From an uncultured Fretibacterium sp. (GTDB lineage Bacteria > Synergistota > Synergistia > Synergistales > Aminobacteriaceae), in assembly GCA_937892105.1 (NCBI GenBank), contig CALAUZ010000425.1, forward strand, positions 1-34,263: DNA of 34,263 nt, given 5' to 3'. The position numbers were made by a program, and so were the translations under genes. Numbering within the stretch: the first letter of the stretch is position 1; each line of letters starts with the position of its first letter. Of the stretch, positions 14,911 through 23,039 are shown piece after piece. The notes beneath the pieces are model-generated. The model was not told the DNA's origin and did no database searches. It saw only the letters and a list, made by a program, of their open reading frames with translations.

Positions 14911-16233
14911 ATGAGCAAAATCATTGTGTCTAAATTCGGCGGAGCTTCTATGGCTGATGCCGACAAAATAAAAAGGACAGTTGACATAATAACGTCTAAC
15001 CCCAACAGGCGTTATATTGTAGTTTCAGCACCAGGAAGCCGCAATTCTGAGGACGTTAAGATGACTGACCTTCTCTTTATACTCAATTCCCGTTACATGA
15101 ACAGGGAAAACTTCAACGAGATACTAGACCAAATACGCGACAGGTTCACTGGTATTGCTCAGGGTTTGGGGATAAGTTTTGACGTTGATGCGGAAATCAC
15201 TAACCTGAAGAAAAACCTCTTCTTCGGCAGGGGAAATGATTATGTTGTCAGCAGGGGCGAGAATATCATCGCTAAGATTGTGGCCGAATATCTCGGCTGG
15301 CCATTCATTGACGCGGCTAACATCATATTCTTCAGCAAGGACGGCTCCATCGACAGGGACAAGACTTTAGCGGCGACAGCAGAGGCTCTGAAGGACAAAG
15401 AACGCGCAGTTATACCCGGATTTTACGGCTCAACAGGCGGTGCAGGTATAAAGATATTCCCGCTGGGAGGCGGCGATACGACGGCGGCAATAGCAGCCCG
15501 TGCGGTGAACGCCGAAATATGCGAGAAGTGGTCAGAGACAACGAAGATATACAGTGCAGATCCCGGCATAGTCGATAACCCTTCAGTAATCCGGAACATA
15601 ACATACGAGGAGTTAAAGCAGTTAAGCTATATGGGTATCCGAGTGTTTCATGAGGACGTAATATACCTTATGCAGGGAATAGGCATTCCGATAGTGATAA
15701 AGAACATCAACGACATCAATGACGATGGAACATACGTAACGTCCGAACTTCCCGCAGAAACGCACAGGAACGTAGCGGCCTGTATAGCAGGAAAACGAAA
15801 CTACAGGATAATCCACATACAGAAATTTGGTCTTAACCGACTGACAGGGATAGGGCAGAAAGTATTTGGGATATTCACGGAGCGTAATATACCCTGTGAG
15901 CATTACATATCAGGGATATACCGATTTTCGATTATAGTGAAGAACCCGTTGTTTGACCTGAAGAGGGCGGAGATACTTCAGGCGTTGAATGACGCTGTTC
16001 ACCCAGAAGATATAAGAGTCGAGAAGAATTTGTCGCTAATAGCGGTAGTTGGCAAAGGAATGGGGACAGTCAAGGGAATATTCGCGAAGATATTTAATGC
16101 GATAGCTGAGGCTGGAATAAAAGTGAGAATGATAGAGCAGGGTTCCGATGACTTGAACATAATAATCGGGGTATATGATGAGGATTACGAGGCGACAGTG
16201 CGGGCACTGTATGGAGCGATGATATTGAACTGA
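14911..16233 (+). CDS. aspartokinase paralogue with degenerate catalytic motifs
   Basis: The protein is 440 residues and lines up with the preceding LysC without a gap at least to Trp207, so it arose by tandem duplication. Three kinase motifs have changed: KFGGTS to KFGGAS (Thr12Ala), SRGGSD to PLGGGD (Arg185Leu, Ser188Gly), and WTDVSG...ADPR to WSETTK...ADPG (Asp209Glu, Gly212Lys, Arg219Gly). Both ACT domains stay well conserved (IAVVGKGM, GSDDLNIIIGV). The reading frame is intact, so it is under some selection. I infer weak or no kinase activity, with a possible role as ligand-sensing partner of LysC; a changed substrate is the alternative. It lies behind a terminator and has AAGAAAGTGA before its ATG. 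An AT-rich gap (TATAAT at 14859-14864) might hold its own promoter. Confidence 0.85.
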   Translation: MSKIIVSKFGGASMADADKIKRTVDIITSNPNRRYIVVSAPGSRNSEDVKMTDLLFILNSRYMNRENFNEILDQIRDRFTGIAQGLGISFDVDAEITNLKKNLFFGRGNDYVVSRGENIIAKIVAEYLGWPFIDAANIIFFSKDGSIDRDKTLAATAEALKDKERAVIPGFYGSTGGAGIKIFPLGGGDTTAAIAARAVNAEICEKWSETTKIYSADPGIVDNPSVIRNITYEELKQLSYMGIRVFHEDVIYLMQGIGIPIVIKNINDINDDGTYVTSELPAETHRNVAACIAGKRNYRIIHIQKFGLNRLTGIGQKVFGIFTERNIPCEHYISGIYRFSIIVKNPLFDLKRAEILQALNDAVHPEDIRVEKNLSLIAVVGKGMGTVKGIFAKIFNAIAEAGIKVRMIEQGSDDLNIIIGVYDEDYEATVRALYGAMILN

Positions 16234-16250
16234 GAATGACCGGGCGATAT

Positions 16251-16475
16251 TCACATGACCTGCCCCCGTTTATAGAAGCGGGGGCTTCTTAATTCAACGA
16301 GGCTGTAACTCAAATCTTGCGACTGTAGTTGTCTTAATTCTTCTCCAAAGGCGGTGTTAAAAGTTTCCTGCGTTCCACAGGTATTAATCTTCGACAGCAA
16401 TATCATGTTCTGTGCCGCATGAATGTGTCGGTCTTCTCTGTATTTGTACGTACTCATACACGCGGCTAGATAACA
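16251..16475 (-). pseudogene. tnpB: C-terminal remnant of a TnpB (IS200/IS605 accessory nuclease)
   Basis: The frame contains YREDRHIHAAQNMILL, corresponding to the TnpB active-site end (xDRDxNAAxNI, with the final RuvC Asp), and then the long tail CGTQETFNTAFGEE ... ELRSPRFYKRGQVM typical of these elements. An in-frame stop lies just upstream of 16475, so the wedge and the other RuvC residues are gone. The 3' part spans the right-end hairpin, the segment from which the omega (reRNA) guide scaffold arises in intact elements. Confidence 0.72.
16262..16291 (+). terminator. hairpin: terminator of the second aspartokinase gene and IS605-type right-end palindrome
   Basis: GCCCCCG (16262-16268) pairs perfectly with CGGGGGC (16279-16285), then TTCTT. 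On the plus strand it ends transcription about 30 nt after the aspartokinase paralogue. On the minus strand it is the hairpin near the end of the TnpB frame, as in IS200/IS605 right ends. The sequence supports both readings. Confidence 0.7.
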
Positions 16476-17002
16476 TTAGCTACACTGTCTTTCCGAACAA
16501 GCTTTTGTGCCAGCCTTACTTAAAGTTCTTTTTCTGGCCCTTAAAGGAAGAGAGGCGTTATTTGGGAGCAAGAAAGGCAACTGAGCCTCCCCACGCCTAA
16601 AAACAGGGGATTCGTAAGAAGTTTGATTTTAAGTTTCCACCTATATGAACAGGCACCCTTATTCTTACGGGCGTGGCCAGTCCGCCCCTACAGTATAGCC
16701 CCATTAGGGACACAACTTTACTTTATATATACACATTTTCTCTAAAACCCGTCATAGTTCACCCAGTCCGGAGATTTATATCTCTAAGTGCTACGCTGCG
16801 GCGAGAGGGAAGTGTTCCCCTAACTCCATTTTTGTCATGTTGCACATTTTTTTAACGTGGAAGTCTAACCATAAAAATATTATACTATATTGCGCATTAT
16901 ATCCCCATAGCTAAAGCTAGGGATTTTACGGCGTTTTTGATAAAGCAGTTTTTTGCTGTCTACTTTACTTATTCCTTCATTAAGCATACTTCCTTTCTTA
17001 CG
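16476..17002. other. non-coding stretch with decayed IS605-like sequence
   Basis: No intact gene is visible. The minus strand near 16560-16850 reads as short protein-like pieces broken by stops (for instance ESPVFRRGEAQLP and LRIPCF next to AWGG), which resemble TnpB tails; this is weak. A nested inverted repeat is certain: CCACGCC (16591-16597) with GGCGTGG (16670-16676), and inside it CGTAAGAA (16613-16620) with TTCTTACG (16662-16669). The rest (about 16850-17000) is AT-rich without features I can name. Confidence 0.45.
16591..16676. repeat. nested inverted repeat (86 bp) forming a bulged stem
   Basis: Outer arms CCACGCC/GGCGTGG and inner arms CGTAAGAA/TTCTTACG are contiguous on the right side and separated by 15 nt on the left, giving a 15-bp stem with a one-sided bulge and a 41-nt apical loop. 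It may be an IS end or a structured RNA. Confidence 0.6.
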
Positions 17003-17005
17003 AAA

Positions 17006-17034
17006 ACTCCCCTCATCATCACGACAAGGGGAGT
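17006..17034 (-). terminator. intrinsic terminator of the tct-gudD operon
   Basis: On the minus strand ACTCCCC (forward 17028-17034) pairs with GGGGAGT (17006-17012), followed by TTTCGT. It lies 16 nt beyond the gudD stop codon. Confidence 0.75.
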
Positions 17035-17049
17035 GTAATTTCTTCTTCC

Positions 17050-18384
17050 TTAACGTACCAAGCAGGGTTTCTTGTTGTCGAACTTCCAGCCCGGAATAAG
17101 GTACTGCATTCCTACAGCGTCATCTCTCGCGCCAAGACCATGTTCAAGGTACAGCGCATTAGCTTTCTTCACCTGCTCAATGTCAACATCAACACCGAGA
17201 CCGGGCTTCTTCGGAAGGTCAATGCAGCCGCCCACTATCTGCATGGGTTCAACAGTCAGCCTCTCGCGTCCTTCCTGCCAGATCCAGTGGGTATCTATAC
17301 CGTTCATCTTGCCTGGAATTGCCGCCGCACACTGTACGACCATTGCGAGGGAAATGTCGAAATGGTTATTGCTGTGGCACCCCCACATTAGGCCGAAATC
17401 GTTGCAGAGCTGGCCTACCCTTACGCTCCCGTTCATTGTCCAGAAGTGGGGATCGGCAAGAGGAATGTCTACTGCCTGAAGTATCAGCGCATGGAACATC
17501 TGCCGCCAGTCCGTGTTAATCATGTTCGTGGCTGTTGGCATCATTGCAGCTTTCCTGAATTCCGCCATTACCTCGCGGCCGCTGAAACCTCCCTCAGCAC
17601 CTACGGGGTCTTCACAGTAAGCGAGACACTCTTTCAGCTGCGGGGCAATCTCCAGTGCTTCCTTGAGGCTCCAGCAGCCATTGGGGTCGAGGTCAACCCT
17701 TGCGTTCGGGAACGCCGCCTTTATTGCCTGTACTGCTTTAAGTTCCTCTTTCGGTGGCAGAACTCCTCCCTTGAGCTTGAAGTCCTCAAATCCATACTTC
17801 TCATGCGTTGCCTTAGCGAGCGCAACAATCTTTTCCGGCGTAAGTGCTTCTTCATGGCGAAGTCTGTACCAGTCGCAGGGTGAATCGGGTTCTTCCTCAT
17901 AGGGAAGGTCTGTCTTCTTCCTGTCGCCAACATAGAACAGGTAGCTCAGGAAGCGTACTCGTTCACGCTGTATGCCATCGCCCATGAGTGCCGCCGCTGG
18001 AACATCGAGGAATTTCCCCATGAGGTCAAGAAGGGGTGCTTCAACCGCCGTAACTACGTGTACTCCTGTACGAAGGTCGAATGTCTGCAATCCCCTAACA
18101 TCGTCCTTAATGTTAGCGTCCAGCCATTTGCGTACATTGTTGAGTGTAGCCTTGTAGTCCGCAAGCCTCGTACCTACAACAAGGTGCTTGATGTCCTCGA
18201 GAGCCTTAGTGATTTTCTGTCCGCCGGGAACTTCCCCGCAGCCGAGATTTCCTGCGCTGTCCTCAAGGATTACGATGTTTCGCGTGAAGAAAGGGCCATG
18301 CGCTCCCGAAAGGTTAAGCTCCATACAGTCATGGCCTGCAACAGGGTAGATGTCCATGCGTTTTATCGTTGGTATCATTGCCAT
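17050..18384 (-). CDS. gudD: glucarate dehydratase (enolase superfamily)
   Basis: GudD removes water from D-glucarate (and L-idarate) to give 5-keto-4-deoxyglucarate. The 444-residue protein matches the length of the E. coli enzyme (446). It has the N-terminal capping domain ([24 protein letters not shown]) and the barrel with the KxK catalytic motif KLKGG (Lys203, Lys205). Metal ligands lie in VDLDPNG and CEDPVG, and the general-base histidine in [13 protein letters not shown] (His337). The start is supported by AAGGAGG five nt upstream. It follows tctA by 10 bases and is the last gene of a transporter operon, suggesting that the transporter brings in its substrate. Related dehydratases of other acid sugars cannot be fully excluded. 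Confidence 0.93.
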   Translation of the reverse strand: MAMIPTIKRMDIYPVAGHDCMELNLSGAHGPFFTRNIVILEDSAGNLGCGEVPGGQKITKALEDIKHLVVGTRLADYKATLNNVRKWLDANIKDDVRGLQTFDLRTGVHVVTAVEAPLLDLMGKFLDVPAAALMGDGIQRERVRFLSYLFYVGDRKKTDLPYEEEPDSPCDWYRLRHEEALTPEKIVALAKATHEKYGFEDFKLKGGVLPPKEELKAVQAIKAAFPNARVDLDPNGCWSLKEALEIAPQLKECLAYCEDPVGAEGGFSGREVMAEFRKAAMMPTATNMINTDWRQMFHALILQAVDIPLADPHFWTMNGSVRVGQLCNDFGLMWGCHSNNHFDISLAMVVQCAAAIPGKMNGIDTHWIWQEGRERLTVEPMQIVGGCIDLPKKPGLGVDVDIEQVKKANALYLEHGLGARDDAVGMQYLIPGWKFDNKKPCLVR

Positions 18385-18394
18385 TTTGTCCTCC

Positions 18395-19873
18395 TTAATC
18401 TTTTACTCCCATTTTCTCCAGAGTTCCGCCCTTCATGTTGTCCCAGATTGAGTAGCCCAAGAATATCGCTATCAACGCCCATATCACCAGCGCAATAGGT
18501 CTCTGGAAGAACACTGCGAGGTCATAGTTGTTGCCCTTCACAGCCTCGATAAAGTACTTCTCCAGGTCTCCTCCGAGTATGAACCCAATAAGGAACGGTG
18601 CTGTAGGAAGCCCGATTTTGTTCATCACGAAGCCTATTACCCCGAAGAAAAGCAGGCACCATACATCGAACATTACGCCCGAACGTGTCGCATATGCTCC
18701 AACAATGCACATGAGCAGTATCACCGGATACATTCTCGCGCTCCTGACCTTTACGACCTGTGAAATCAGCTTGATTGGGAAGAACATAACTATGAACATC
18801 AATATGTTGCAGCATAGAAGTGCGATGAGTATCTGGTTCCATATTTGCGGGTTCTGGTCAATGAACAGCGGCCCTACCTGTATTCCCTGTAACAGGAACG
18901 CCCCAATCAGCACCGCAGTTGTTGCATCTCCCGGAATACCCAGCGAAAGCAACGGCACTAATGCTCCGCCCGTAAGCCCGTTGTTCGACGACTCGGAGGC
19001 GATTAACCCTTCAGGCGCACCCTTGCCCATGAGTTCGGGGTGTTTGGAGAAGCTCTTTGCCTGACTGTACGCTATCAGTGAAGCCGCACTTCCTCCGACA
19101 CCAGGAAGAATGCCCATGAATGTCCCGAAAAGTGATGAACGGATTACGTTGACCGCCTGCCCCTTGAAGTCCGAGAACGAAAACTTCTGCGCACCCTCAA
19201 CCGTAACGCCTTCATCGAGGTTGTTGCTTTGCATTCCCTTTTCGGCCTCCTGAAACATCTGTGCAATCGCGAAAAGACCGATAAGAAGCGGCAAAAGCTG
19301 GAAGCCGCTCCGTAACTCATTCTTCAGGAAATCGGGAACCATGCGCATACGGTTATTCATTGAGAGTTCACCAACAAGACTCAGAAGAACACCCAAGAAG
19401 CCGGAAAATACTCCCTTAGTCATTGAGCCTTTGGAGAGGGCGGCAATAACTGTCATTGCGAAAAGTATTATGAGGAACTTTTCGATTGCCGAGAACTTTA
19501 TCGCCATTTTCGCCAGAGGAGGTGTGAGGAGTGCAAGGACAATCAGTGATATTATCCCGCCGAAGAATGACGCTGTTATGCCTATTTTGAGTGCGCGTTC
19601 GGATTCACCCCTGCGTGCCATTGGGTAGCCGTCAAATCCTGTGCAGACGCTTGACGGTGTTCCGGGTACGTTGATTAAGATTGCCGGGATAAGTCCGCCT
19701 GAAATTCCGCCGACATAGAGACCAAGTAGCAGGTACAATGCCGGAACGAGCTGGAACGCGTAAGTCATTGGCAGGAACACGGCAACGGCCATTGTTGCTG
19801 TCATTCCTGGAATTGCGCCGAAGATTATTCCTATTGCAGTTCCGAGAAGCGCAAGACCTATATTAAGTAACAT
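18395..19873 (-). CDS. tctA: tripartite tricarboxylate transporter, large permease (TctA)
   Basis: TctA is the large membrane subunit of the TTT family, which imports carboxylates with a periplasmic binding protein. The 492-residue sequence has about twelve hydrophobic segments. The two family signature loops are present: [18 protein letters not shown] (residues ~18-35) and [17 protein letters not shown] (~252-268). It lies between tctB and gudD. The substrate probably follows the neighbouring glucarate dehydratase rather than citrate. Confidence 0.94.
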   Translation of the reverse strand: MLLNIGLALLGTAIGIIFGAIPGMTATMAVAVFLPMTYAFQLVPALYLLLGLYVGGISGGLIPAILINVPGTPSSVCTGFDGYPMARRGESERALKIGITASFFGGIISLIVLALLTPPLAKMAIKFSAIEKFLIILFAMTVIAALSKGSMTKGVFSGFLGVLLSLVGELSMNNRMRMVPDFLKNELRSGFQLLPLLIGLFAIAQMFQEAEKGMQSNNLDEGVTVEGAQKFSFSDFKGQAVNVIRSSLFGTFMGILPGVGGSAASLIAYSQAKSFSKHPELMGKGAPEGLIASESSNNGLTGGALVPLLSLGIPGDATTAVLIGAFLLQGIQVGPLFIDQNPQIWNQILIALLCCNILMFIVMFFPIKLISQVVKVRSARMYPVILLMCIVGAYATRSGVMFDVWCLLFFGVIGFVMNKIGLPTAPFLIGFILGGDLEKYFIEAVKGNNYDLAVFFQRPIALVIWALIAIFLGYSIWDNMKGGTLEKMGVKD

Positions 19874-19892
19874 GGTTATGATTTCACCTCTT

Positions 19893-20315
19893 TTATGGAA
19901 GCGTTATGTTGAAGACCTGATAGAACAGGTACCATACTCCCCACGAACCTGCGAACGCTATGGCTGCCGATATAACTACGCTCTTGAACTCGAAAAGTTT
20001 TCCCGGCTTCATCTCGAACAGAACGTTGAACAGGAATATGAATATCACGCTTGCCCATGCAAAATGCAGTACAGGCAGGCAGATTACGTAAAGCACAAAG
20101 AGTATCAGTGATCCCCACAGCTTCACTTTGTCATATCCAGGCTTGAAGAAGTGATAACCCTTAAAGTTGATGAACGGAGTACCTTCTTTTTTGCACTTCA
20201 TTGCGCGCTGTATGAGGATAATCACTAATAAAACCGCGCAGATTGTTCCGATTGCGTAGGGGAAAAACAAATGCATATTTCTGATTTTGAGCCATTCCCT
20301 GAGCATCTTTTGCAA
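19893..20315 (-). CDS. tctB: tripartite tricarboxylate transporter, small membrane subunit (TctB)
   Basis: A 140-residue protein with four hydrophobic segments (about 15-35, 67-85, 87-105 and 112-135), as expected for TctB. Sequence conservation in this family is low, so the call leans on size, topology and its place between tctC and tctA. I prefer the TTG at 20315 as start because AGGGAGG ends eight nt upstream; a GTG three codons further out would be one base from that sequence. It is preceded by a stem-loop that separates it from tctC. Confidence 0.86.
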   Translation of the reverse strand: MQKMLREWLKIRNMHLFFPYAIGTICAVLLVIILIQRAMKCKKEGTPFINFKGYHFFKPGYDKVKLWGSLILFVLYVICLPVLHFAWASVIFIFLFNVLFEMKPGKLFEFKSVVISAAIAFAGSWGVWYLFYQVFNITLP

Positions 20316-20339
20316 AATTAACACCTCCCTGAAAGTTTA

Positions 20340-20370
20340 GACCCCCCCTGACATGACGAAAGGGGAGGTC
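20340..20370 (-). terminator. intercistronic stem-loop between tctC and tctB
   Basis: On the minus strand GACCTCCCCT pairs with AGGGGGGGTC (one mismatch) around an 11-nt loop. The run of T after it is poor, so it may only partly stop transcription or protect the tctC end of the mRNA. Either would yield more binding protein than permease, as in many ABC and TTT operons. Confidence 0.6.
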
Positions 20371-20384
20371 TTGTTGTTACGAAA

Positions 20385-21401
20385 TTACTCTAAATCCTCA
20401 ATGTTGGGTGCTTCTGAGAGGACTTTCTTGATGTCGTCGCGTTTGCCATAGATGAACTCTTTGGCTTCCCTGCTCTGAAGGGTATTGCCTGCGTAGGTCA
20501 TCTTGGCCATATCTTCCTGGAACTGAGGGTCTGCCTGCATCTGTGCAACTGCCGCGTCAAGTTCCGCAACTGCTTCATCAGGTGTTCCCTTCGGAAGGTA
20601 GATGAGGAAGTCTTTGGAGAAGTACAGAGGCTTGCCCTCCATTGTGATACCCATATCGCCATAGACAGGTACATCACTGCGGCCGGGTATCTTGTCCATT
20701 ATGCCGACATACTTGAGTGCTAACTGCTCGTCAACACCATCTGCCGTGTACTGGAGGAATGAGCTGTAGTCGCCGAAAATGACATCAGCGTTGTTGTCCC
20801 ATAACTGCTGAAGTTTCGTGTCCGTTGAGCCGCCGAGAACGAAGCGCATTTGGTTTGCAACTTCCTCGCCGTAAGTGTTCTTCAGCCAGACATAATAGAT
20901 GACGAAAGCGAGATTGCTGACGCTTCCAAGCTCAACCGAGAGCCTTACTGTTCTGCTGGGGTCAGCCTTTAGCCATTCCGCCATTTCCTTCATGTCATTG
21001 TAGGGGGCATTCCTCTTTGCCGCGAAACATGAGCCTGGATTTTGTCCTACGCGCGGGCCGATGACCATGTTTTCGAGGTCATATTCCTTGCCGTAGCTGC
21101 CGAAGAGAACTCCCAGATAGGTCATGTCGTGGAAGATCATGAATGTCATTCCATCTGGTGCGGCTGTCCTGATTGTTGCGAAGGCTTCATTTGCTCCGAT
21201 GGGGTCAACTTTGGAGCTGCACTTGAGGTATTTCTGGAGGTACCTGTTTACGATATCTGCGACCATGTAGCTGTCGCCCGATACTGCCGTTGAACCTATG
21301 ACGATACGGACGCGCTGGCCTTCATAGACGGAAGCCATAGCCATAGGCGAAAAGCAAAGCACAAGTACGAGAACTGACGCAATAAACCTTTTGTTCAGCA
21401 A
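20385..21401 (-). CDS. tctC: TctC-type periplasmic substrate-binding protein
   Basis: The 338-residue protein begins with a signal peptide (FIASVLVLVLCFSPMAMA, cleavage near residue 23) and continues as a two-lobed binding protein of the TctC/BUG family. It carries the family's early YxGxxVRIVIG strand and GxxSYMVADIVNRYL helix. The ligand is expected to be a carboxylate; with gudD in the operon, glucarate or a related aldarate is likely. It is the first gene of the operon and starts shortly after the terminator of the upstream acidic-protein gene. TATAAT lies in that gap without a good -35. Confidence 0.92.
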   Translation of the reverse strand: MLNKRFIASVLVLVLCFSPMAMASVYEGQRVRIVIGSTAVSGDSYMVADIVNRYLQKYLKCSSKVDPIGANEAFATIRTAAPDGMTFMIFHDMTYLGVLFGSYGKEYDLENMVIGPRVGQNPGSCFAAKRNAPYNDMKEMAEWLKADPSRTVRLSVELGSVSNLAFVIYYVWLKNTYGEEVANQMRFVLGGSTDTKLQQLWDNNADVIFGDYSSFLQYTADGVDEQLALKYVGIMDKIPGRSDVPVYGDMGITMEGKPLYFSKDFLIYLPKGTPDEAVAELDAAVAQMQADPQFQEDMAKMTYAGNTLQSREAKEFIYGKRDDIKKVLSEAPNIEDLE

Positions 21402-21465
21402 AGTATATCTCTCCCTGCTAATATGAATTGTATAAAGAACTTGGGTAATGAGATTATATCATGCC

Positions 21466-21504
21466 ATAAAAAAAAACAGCTCCCGATATTTCACGAAAGC
21501 TGTT
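21466..21504 (-). terminator. intrinsic terminator of the htpG operon
   Basis: Minus-strand AACAGCT (forward 21498-21504) pairs with AGCTGTT (21475-21481) around a 16-nt loop, followed by nine T. It lies 27 nt after the stop of the acidic protein gene and is one of the clearest terminators in the window. Confidence 0.88.
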
Positions 21505-21530
21505 GTTATATTCCGTTCATTGTATGCCTC

Positions 21531-23036
21531 TTAACCGTCCCCAAAAAGCCCAAGAATATCCGACAGGTCAACCGCATCATTCTGTTCCTCAACGCGCGAC
21601 TTTATGGCTGATGTTTCGTCCTCAAGTTTCTTGCGTGCCTCAAGAATGCTTTTAGCCTGTTCGAGCTGCTTTATTGCCGCGTCTCTGTAGCCCAGATCGT
21701 AAAGCGTCATGGCCGCATTGGTGATGTATCCGCCCAAGAATGCCTCGAACTTCCGCGCGTCTGCCATTGGGGTGTCATCGCCATCTTGGAACTTATCCGT
21801 ATACTTCTTCGCGAACTTCTCAGTTTCCCATGACAGAAGGTCTTTGCTTATTGCCGCAAGTTCGTCCAGCATTTTGTCGAACTCAGTCTTTGTCGAAACT
21901 TTGTCAACATACCTTTCGCCGGACGTAAAATCGTAATCTAACTGTGAGCCGCTGTAATCCTTATGTGATACAGGCTCCTGTTCGGACTGTTCTGCGGGTT
22001 GTTGAACGTCATGTTCCTGTTCCTGCGCTTCTTCCTGCACTGGTTCAGGCTGCGTATCTTCGGGCAATTCCTGCGGTGTTTCATCGAGCAGTGAGTTCTC
22101 GTCAAAAACAGCTTCATCGTCCCGCACATCTTCCTGTTCTTCAGGGGTAACAGCTTCAGTATCCTGCGTAGCCTGCTCAGTCTCAGGGACAGGTTCTTCC
22201 GCGATTTCAACGGCGGCAGACTCTTGTGTCTCAGGCTGTAATTCCTCCGTTACTTCTTCCTGTGGTTCTTCCCGCGCTTCTTCCTGTTCCTGTACTTCTT
22301 CCTGCGATGTCTCAGTCTCAGGCATTAAGTCCTCTGGTGCTGACTGTGTGTCTTCCGGTGATGGCTCTTGCCCGCCCGTGAGTGTCTCAGGCTCGGACTG
22401 TTCCTCCTGCTGTACTGTTTCGATGTCTGGCAGAGTTTCTTCCGGCGCAACGTCTTCCGGCTCTGGCTCTGGCTCTAACTCTGCTTCTTCCTGTACTTCC
22501 GGCTGAACTTCCCCTTCAATCTCCGAAGAAGCTCCATTATCCTCTGTTTCCTCTATTTCAGGCTCAGATGTTTCTTCCTGAACCTCCAGAACATCAGGGC
22601 TGTCCCCGTTATCTTCAGGAACTTGAACAATCTCAACAGCACCCGTAATTTCGTCAGCATTATTTTCCGCTTCAGGTTCTTCCGTTTGTTCTGGTTCTGA
22701 TACTTCTTCAGGCTCAGGGATAACCTCTGCCTCCTCCGGCAATGTCTCAGCTTCGGGGATAATCTCAGTCTCAACGATTGAAGGTTCTTCACTCTCTTGG
22801 GGTGGTTCTTCAGGCAAAACATCAGGCTGTAATTCTTCGACTGAAGCTGTTTCAACGTCATGAAGTTCTGCCTGTTCTGTCTTCTCGTCTATGAGCCTGT
22901 GTAACTCCTCTATCTTCGTAGGCTCTAAATCCTCTTCAGGTTCGGGCTGTTCCTCAATAACTACAGGAGGCCGCAAAATCTCTTCCTGTAATGGTTCTGC
23001 CTTTTTCCTGAGAAGTGCTGCACGCAAGAACGGCAT
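21531..23036 (-). CDS. very acidic Glu/Pro-rich protein with structured C-terminus, downstream of htpG
   Basis: I do not recognise a family. After a basic start (MPFLRAALLRKKAEP), about 340 residues are a low-complexity chain dominated by Glu, with Pro, Gln, Val and Thr; no membrane segment is present and disorder is likely. The last ~130 residues (SQLDYDFTSGERYVDKVSTK onward) look folded and mainly helical. They include a TPR-like stretch (AAMTLYDLGYRDAAIKQLEQ), a charged helix (ILEARKKLEDE) and the end DLSDILGLFGDG. It starts three bases after the htpG stop with little ribosome-binding sequence, so translation probably depends on coupling to htpG. Its last three residues (GDG) equal those of HtpG. 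A client- or chaperone-associated role is a guess from context. Confidence 0.82.
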   Translation of the reverse strand: MPFLRAALLRKKAEPLQEEILRPPVVIEEQPEPEEDLEPTKIEELHRLIDEKTEQAELHDVETASVEELQPDVLPEEPPQESEEPSIVETEIIPEAETLPEEAEVIPEPEEVSEPEQTEEPEAENNADEITGAVEIVQVPEDNGDSPDVLEVQEETSEPEIEETEDNGASSEIEGEVQPEVQEEAELEPEPEPEDVAPEETLPDIETVQQEEQSEPETLTGGQEPSPEDTQSAPEDLMPETETSQEEVQEQEEAREEPQEEVTEELQPETQESAAVEIAEEPVPETEQATQDTEAVTPEEQEDVRDDEAVFDENSLLDETPQELPEDTQPEPVQEEAQEQEHDVQQPAEQSEQEPVSHKDYSGSQLDYDFTSGERYVDKVSTKTEFDKMLDELAAISKDLLSWETEKFAKKYTDKFQDGDDTPMADARKFEAFLGGYITNAAMTLYDLGYRDAAIKQLEQAKSILEARKKLEDETSAIKSRVEEQNDAVDLSDILGLFGDG

Positions 23037-23039
23037 CTT

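Noticed and set aside
16673..16855. 60-codon plus-strand ORF behind the aspartokinase genes
   Set aside because: No ribosome-binding site or known family, and the opposite strand shows IS605-like pieces.
21944..22861. Alternative frames inside the Glu-rich gene
   Set aside because: The repetitive GAA/GAG/CCT-rich sequence opens other frames; their Leu/Arg/Lys-rich products are not protein-like.
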